From contig CM076954.1 of the NCBI GenBank assembly GCA_039566865.1, positions 9,370,001-9,434,000 of the forward strand: a DNA stretch of 64,000 nt, read 5' to 3'. Positions 58,576-64,000 of this stretch are shown piece after piece. The translations under genes and the position numbers were made by a program. Every line of letters begins with the position of its first letter. Positions within the stretch are counted from its first letter, which is position 1. The notes under the pieces were generated by a model. The model had not been told where the DNA came from and did not search any database. It worked only from the letters and a program-made list of their open reading frames with translations. The DNA comes from Aurelia coerulea. Lineage: Eukaryota > Cnidaria > Scyphozoa > Semaeostomeae > Ulmaridae.

Positions 58576-59928
58576 ACTCCTATGCTTTATCTCGTGTCTG
58601 CCAAATCTCAGCCAATTATGTCGAGCCATTGGGTACAGGGAGCTGTATGAATGCCCATTGGTTGCTCAAAATTGGATTTTGAGAAAAGAGCTGAAATAGT
58701 TTCTTAGCGGTTAATTCCACTGTTGTAAATGATTAACATTAATCTGACCACAAGAGTAAACAGAGTAATCCTTTATGTATGTAGCGCAGAGTTAACAATG
58801 ACGTAATTGGTATTGTAACCGGAAAATCCATTCAAAAGGAAACAAAAGCACTGAAACATTGAACCTTAAGTTTTCAAATTTTCCTCGTAATGTAAACAGC
58901 TTGTTCTTAACTGGAAAGACCTTGCTTTGAATTGCTTGTAATTCGCTGAAAAATGAAGTAATATTCCTGGAAATTATTAGAAATTGTAGGTAGATCTGTG
59001 TGCTATCTAATGATCTAAAAATCCAAAAATTGATCGAATAAAAGTTTTTATCGTGCTGATGGGGTACTGTAACCTTAATAGTATGGCCAGTAGAACGGTT
59101 CTTGATTCTTTGGGTGGCTGGTTGTGATTTGCTATCATATGAACACATGTTACAATCATGACAGCGCAGCCATGTTGGACCCAGAACTTTTTGTCAGCTG
59201 CTGTGTTGGTGATTTCATTATTGATAGGTTTACTCATGAACCAAGTTCCCCACTTTGTCTGTGTCATCATTTATCTATCAATAATTTGAAATGTAACTAT
59301 ATTAGTCTACATTCATTGCAAACTCCTTCTCCGCTTGGTAAATTTTTTGAAAAAATTTGTAGAGCTTGTTATTCCTTCCGTACGCACTCACAGTTCTGTA
59401 TTCCTGTTTAGGTTTTCTACCATACGATAAGCTCAACGAGGAAAGTGCAATGGTGTCGTTATGAATTTAGGGTGCGTCCAACTTAATGGCCATGGCAAAG
59501 ATAATGCCGTTCAGAACGATTTGCGTTTGAGCTGATAATTTACCAAGACAAACAAGTGGGCAGTCGTTACTTTTAAGTTCAGCTTTGAGAAAGATTTTAT
59601 GAAAATTGTTATTGTGATTTGCCCAGTCCTGATGCATTCCTTTATTTTCAAATCAATTTTGTTTCGAATCGGAAAAATTTACGGTGCAGCCTTTTTAGCA
59701 CATTTAAGTGCTACTTCCATTTGTTGCAGTGCCTTGTTGGATAAATTTGACTTAAATTTGCTCTTCAGCTTAAAGTTGAACAAGGCTGTAAGCAAGGATA
59801 GCACTTCTATGTTTTATACAAGAGGCACCAATCCTTAGTATTTTGGCTATCTCCTCGTGCATCAGCATAACTATGCAAATTACGCATCCTAGCTTTGTAG
59901 CTTATCTTTCGTCAACCTTTTTTCTCAG
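58576..59928. other. intron, nothing recognised
   Basis: Several small ORFs (for example 59124-59411 and 59599-59838) have no motifs. The last 15 bases are a polypyrimidine acceptor. Confidence 0.5.
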
Positions 59929-60003
59929 ATGTAGAATTTGGGTACCCAAGCCAACCACTTCTCTTTGAAAATATAGATTTTGGTATTGATATGTCATCCA
60001 GAG
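59929..60003 (+). CDS. ABCF1: ABCF1 exon g: A-loop of NBD2
   Basis: Continues the split codon and reads EFGYPSQPLLFENIDFGID then MSSR. The aromatic residue of FGY is the A-loop position that stacks on the adenine of ATP in the second nucleotide-binding domain. The acceptor is CTTTTTTCTCAG and the donor GTAAGC; one base is carried on. The Walker A exon (GPNGVGKS-type) must be beyond 64000, so the LINE at 60.5 kb lies in the next intron. Confidence 0.95.
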
Positions 60004-60539
60004 GTAAGCAGATTTAGACACTATTCTATTCATTCGAGTTTCTATTATGAGAACATCATCGATCATCGTCTTACATATGTTCGACGATTTTCAAATGTAT
60101 GATTGTGTAGATCGCTCCGGCATGCAACCTACCGGGTGTTCCAAAAAACTTCAAGAATTTGAATTGTTCCTTTGGAGGAGCCTAATTTCTGAAAATGTTT
60201 ATCCGATTGTGATGATATAGATAATATCTTAAACTGTAATTTGTGACCTCACATGTCCGATTAATTCGTATTTAAAGGCACACAATTTCTATGGCAGCGT
60301 AAGACAGATGGCACTTAGATTATGCTACTAGGTTTTTGTCTTTGTCAAATAAAACCTAAACTAAATATGTGATACATTGCAAAGTCCCATCTACAGCTGG
60401 AAAAGACACGCAGTTACCTAGTTTCCATTGCAGATGGGATGTAAAAATGAAAGCATGCAATTTCTAAAGCTACTACAGTCTGTGCGTAATATAAAAGTGT
60501 CTTTGAGGCAGATCTACCATTAAATGTTCTTATCTTAAG
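60004..60539. other. intron with solitary mariner-like end
   Basis: TA then CCGGGTGTTCCAAAAAA at 60130-60148 is a variant of the terminal repeat seen at 3703 and 55195. No partner was found. Nothing else is recognised. Confidence 0.5.
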
Positions 60540-60628
60540 AGCCCATAGATTCGATTCCCCCACGAGGTGACGGACGTGTGATCTTCAACTGCGATACATT
60601 AACTCGTTTTTTGCTTGAAAGTTTAAAT

Positions 60629-62038
60629 ATGAGTGAGATAACTGATAAAGAAAACATGGTACTAAGCGTTGCGGAATTGAAAGTCGAGCTATCGAAGAGA
60701 GGACTTACAACGAAAGGCAAGAAAGACGAACTGATCGCTAGGCTGCTAGCCTACAAGAAGGGCCTAGACGAAACCAGCGAGTCGAACGAAGATAAAGGAG
60801 ATTCATTGGTCCCAGTTTCGTCACAGAAATCCAGTGAAATTGATGATGGAAATGTAAATGTAGAGTCGCGGCCGACGAATGTACCGTTAAGCAACGCAAC
60901 AGACCAAGGTACCGACCTTCGCAGTGATGTTCAGGATTTCAAGAAACATGTTTTTGACAAAATTTCCGCTTTTGAAGCGGACATGCAAAGCCTTAAGGAA
61001 AATAAAAGGTTAATGCGAAATCAGGAAAATAAGCCCATCGACTACGAAAGATGTTTCATTCGCAGTTTGGAAGACAGAATCCTATCTTTGGAAAGGCAGG
61101 TAGCACAAAAACAGGCCACAATTGACAAGCTTTTGACAACCCCTAAGGAGGAAGGGAGGCCATTTTATGTTGGCGAAGTGCAAAACCTCATGGGACACTG
61201 TCCTCAACAGCCAAACCAAAGTGTATCGCACAACAAAAGAGAACTGCATAATGGAATTGTATCAAATACAACAACACAAAAGAAAGGCAAGAAAAAGGCA
61301 CAAACGAGCGTCATTGAAATCACAGAAAGCTATAACAATAGCAACATTGTCGAAGAAAGTATAATACCTGAGAACAATGTCATAAACAAAAAGGAAAGTC
61401 GACCAAGCAAAAAGAAACGAGATCGATTGAAAACAACAACAAACAACGCTGGCAACACTGTGGCGAGCAATAAACAAGAAGCTAAGGAAATTACCGAATG
61501 TAACAGCAATGATGCCACAGAAAATAGACCGGAAAAGAATTTGGAAAAGAAATCAGTTTCTACGGTAATAATTGGCGATTCAATGGTGAAGAATCTCGAT
61601 GGAAGGCGTATGGGAACGAAATATGGCGAAAAAGTGTTTTTGAAAAGTTTCTCGGGTGCAACGACCGATGACATGTCTTTCCATGCTGTCCCATCGATGA
61701 AGAAACAGCCAGATCGCGTAGTGCTGCATACAGGGGCAAATGATTTCAGAGCAGAGAAAGAAGACGTCAAAATTGCACAAAACATTCACGCATTAGCACG
61801 AACGCTGAAAACCGAGGATAATACAGTTTTTGTATCCGGCATTGTCAGCAGAGAAGATGAATTTATAAATTAAAGAACAACGAAGATTCTCGAAGAACTC
61901 TGTAAGAAAAACAAGTTTCCTTTTATTGACAACAGTAACATTAACATTCGTACACATTTGAATCGCAGTGGCCTGCACTTGAATCACATTGGGGATGGTA
62001 AGCTTGCTTTGAATATTATATCTGCGTTGCGGGATTGA
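60629..62038 (+). pseudogene. LINE ORF1: SAP domain plus SGNH-like domain
   Basis: ORF1 of non-LTR elements coats the RNA and helps target or chaperone it. From ATG 60629 the protein has a SAP motif at residues about 12-46 (LSVAELKVELSKRGLTTKG then KDELIARLL), a putative DNA-binding helix pair. An acidic, low-complexity middle with a coiled-coil stretch (SLEDRILSLERQVAQKQ) and basic runs follows. The C-terminal SGNH/GDSL-hydrolase-like domain begins VIIGDSMVKNLDGR, continues VVLHTGANDFR and ends LHLNHIGDGKL. The GDS serine, TGAND asparagine and a late histidine fit the SGNH blocks. An in-frame TAA at 61871 (codon 415) cuts the last 55 codons; the same frame continues to TGA at 62036-62038. 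Esterase-type ORF1 proteins are known in CR1-like LINEs; the SAP fusion is the unusual part. Confidence 0.8.
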
Positions 62039-62110
62039 CCTCCAGCCTGTAGTAGCAATGAATCGAATGAGAACTTTAATGGACAAAACGAAAAATTACA
62101 AAAAAGAACA

Positions 62111-64000
62111 TTGCAGCCTAACATAATAGTTACTAATGATATATTAGATAACTCTGATGATGAGAATGAGGATGTAGATGCCAGTTTGATTCTAAAAAAG
62201 TTGCGACTATCTAATAAAAACAATTTACTAATTGCACACCTGAATATCAATTCAATAAGAAATAAATTAGAAGCACTGAAATGTTTGATTTCTAAAAATA
62301 TCGATATCCTGAATATAGCAGAGACGAAAATAGACGAAACTTTCCCAACTAATCAATTTCGTATATGGCTATATGCCACCCCTAAGAGCAGATAGGAATC
62401 GACATGGGGGAGGTCTTCTGGTATATATAAAAGAGGGTGTTCCCGCGAGAGAAGTTTCAACAAATGGTTTAACTTCCCAAGAAATCGAAATTAAAGTCGT
62501 TGAAATAAGCCTTCACAAAGTAAAATGGCTCCTTATTGATATCTACCGTCCTCCGTCTCAATCAGAGAAATTTTTCTTCGAAGAAATCAGCAAAAGCATG
62601 GAGCATTATTTCACCAATTATGAAAATTTTCTAGTAGTTGGGGATTTTAACCTTGGCGAGGAAAATTCAAATTTGAAAGACTTCATGAACAGCTGTAATT
62701 TAGAAAATGTCGTTAAGAAACCTACATGTTTTAAATCCGATAGTCCAACTTGCATTGACTTGATACTTACTAGTGATACCACAAGACTTGAAAATACTAC
62801 AACAATCGAAACTGGGCTGTCGGACTTCCACGTTATGATAGCTACCGCTTTGAAAGGAAGCTTTCGTAAAAGAGGCCCTAGAATTATAACGTACCGGGAT
62901 TATAATAAATTTAACAACTCAGTTTTTAGGGCGGAACTTCTGGAAGAGCTTACCTCTAATTCTGACGGCAATCAAGATTTTGCGAATGTCAATAGAATTT
63001 CTGAAAAAGTGCTAGATAAGCATGCTCCGTGCAAGAAGAAATATGTTCGAGCAAATGACGGCCCTTTTATGACCAAAGAACTTAGAAAAGCAAACATGAA
63101 GCGTACTAGACTAAAGAATAGGTTTAACAAAAATAAGACAAATGAGAACTGGACTGCTTTTAAAAAACAAAGAAACTTTTGCGTCAAACTGCTCCGTCAA
63201 AACAAAAGATCATATTATAATCGGCTACACCCAAAAGTTGTTAGCGACAACAAAAAGTTTTGGAGAACAGTAAAGCCCCTTTTCTCGAACAAGATTGAAG
63301 GAAGTGCTAGTATTACTCTTCTCGAAAACGATGTTGTTGAATCAGAAGATACTAGGGTTGCGGAAATCTTGAATGAATATTTTGTTGATATTACCAAAAC
63401 GTTAGGTGTAGCTTGTGAAGAGGACTCCACAAACCTGGATATTTCTTCGCAAGATACTTTACAAACGACTGTTCAACGTTTCCATTGCCACCCTAGTATT
63501 GCTAAGATTAGGGCTACAGTGAATAGCTCTCAAAGTTTCTCATTTCACCAAATCACAGTCCAAGAAATGTTCAACCAGTTAATAAAATTAGGTCCTAAAA
63601 AGGCGTCGCCGCAAGAAGCCATTCCAGCAAAAATACTTCGAGCAAATGCAGATCTGTTTTCATTACCACTAGCTGAAATTTTCAACAACCTTGTAGTTGA
63701 CTGTGCTTTCCCAGATGATCTAAAACTTGCTGACATTTCTTCGCTTTACAAGAAAGATGATAACATGAGAAAACAAAATTATAGGCCTATAAGCCTACTT
63801 CCAGCTATTTCAAAGGTATTTGAACGCATTATGTATAATCAGCTTTTTTATTAAATTGCCACCTTTTTCTCTCCACTTTTGGGTGGTTTTCGAAAAGGGT
63901 ATAACACGCAGCACGTTTTGTTGAATTTTTTACAAACATGTAAAGCAAGTCTTGACAATAAGGAACTAGCAGGAGCAATCCTGATGGACCTTTCAAAAGC
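62111..64000 (+). pseudogene. LINE ORF2: endonuclease and reverse transcriptase, broken
   Basis: ORF2 nicks the target and reverse-transcribes the RNA. The apurinic-like endonuclease shows LIAHLNINSIRNKLE, NIAETKIDETFP, GGGLLVYIKEGVP, IYRPPSQS (about 62541), FLVVGDFNLG (about 62629) and GLSDFHVMIA (about 62816). The frame changes near 62365-62375: the upstream frame ends in WLYATPKSR, while the other reads MPPLRADRNRHGGG. A linker with RNRF/KNKT-rich helices follows. The reverse transcriptase then opens with LGPKKASP.EAIPAKIL and NYRPISLLPAISKVFERIM. An in-frame TAA at 63852-63854 interrupts it, and the same frame continues GGFRKGYNTQHVLLNFLQ to AGAILMDLSKA (motif A) at the window edge. YADD and the C-terminus lie outside. 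Confidence 0.85.

Larger units (their letters stand above)
60540..64000 (+). mobile_element. CR1/L2-like LINE with SAP-SGNH ORF1, 5' part
   Basis: Sense-oriented LINE in the ABCF1 intron that continues beyond the window. It has two ORFs: ORF1 (60629-62038) and ORF2 (62111 onward), about 70 bp apart. Lesions: one nonsense codon in ORF1, one frameshift and one nonsense codon in ORF2. The exact 5' end is not visible; the GAGCCCATAGATTCG region near 60540 is only an estimate. Otherwise the frames are well preserved, so the copy is recent on an evolutionary scale. Confidence 0.85.

Overview
The window looks like animal nuclear DNA, most likely from a cnidarian (an anthozoan or stony coral is my best guess). 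It is AT-rich and has tiny coding exons separated by huge introns. It is crowded with CR1/L2-like LINE remnants, remnants of LINEs with a restriction-like endonuclease, and short DNA transposons whose ends resemble those common in cnidarian genomes. The species assignment is inference. The exon and transposon calls rest on reading frames, splice sites and target-site duplications seen directly.

Only one host gene is recognisable: seven consecutive internal exons (6660-60003, + strand) of an ABCF1 (ABC50) orthologue, an ATP-binding-cassette protein of the translation machinery. The exons total 482 bp, keep a consistent reading frame, and run from the H-loop end of the first nucleotide-binding domain, through the charged linker, to the A-loop start of the second. 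Both ends of the gene lie outside the window. Everything else is intron.

Layout: 1-6659 is intron with palindromes, an R4-like LINE relic next to ATAAT repeats, LINE fragments, a TA-flanked 869-bp transposon inserted inside a LINE reading frame, a 211-bp MITE and a 5'-truncated LINE. 7142-9270 is a 2.1-kb foldback element. 9460-11017 holds LINE pieces. 13.8-18.7 kb is a transposon nest: two R4/Dong-like retroelement relics abut TAA microsatellites, one is split by a 2.2-kb hAT-like element with an 8-bp duplication, and that element carries a TTAA MITE, a CCCAGGGG-ended MITE and a tRNA-derived SINE. 20.7-29.4 kb is intron with scattered repeats, including a second CCC(A/C)GGGG-type MITE.

29465-53450 is a single, almost uninterrupted array of about 329 copies of a 73-bp repeat, roughly 24 kb long, inside one ABCF1 intron of about 33 kb. 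It shows higher-order structure and produces many spurious 83-codon ORFs on the minus strand. 53.6-60.0 kb has the last three exons with TIR elements and LINE fragments between them. 60.5-64.0 kb holds the 5' two-thirds of a sense-oriented LINE. Its ORF1 joins an N-terminal SAP domain to a C-terminal SGNH/esterase-like domain, and its ORF2 has an endonuclease and the start of a reverse transcriptase. Both ORFs are broken by point lesions.
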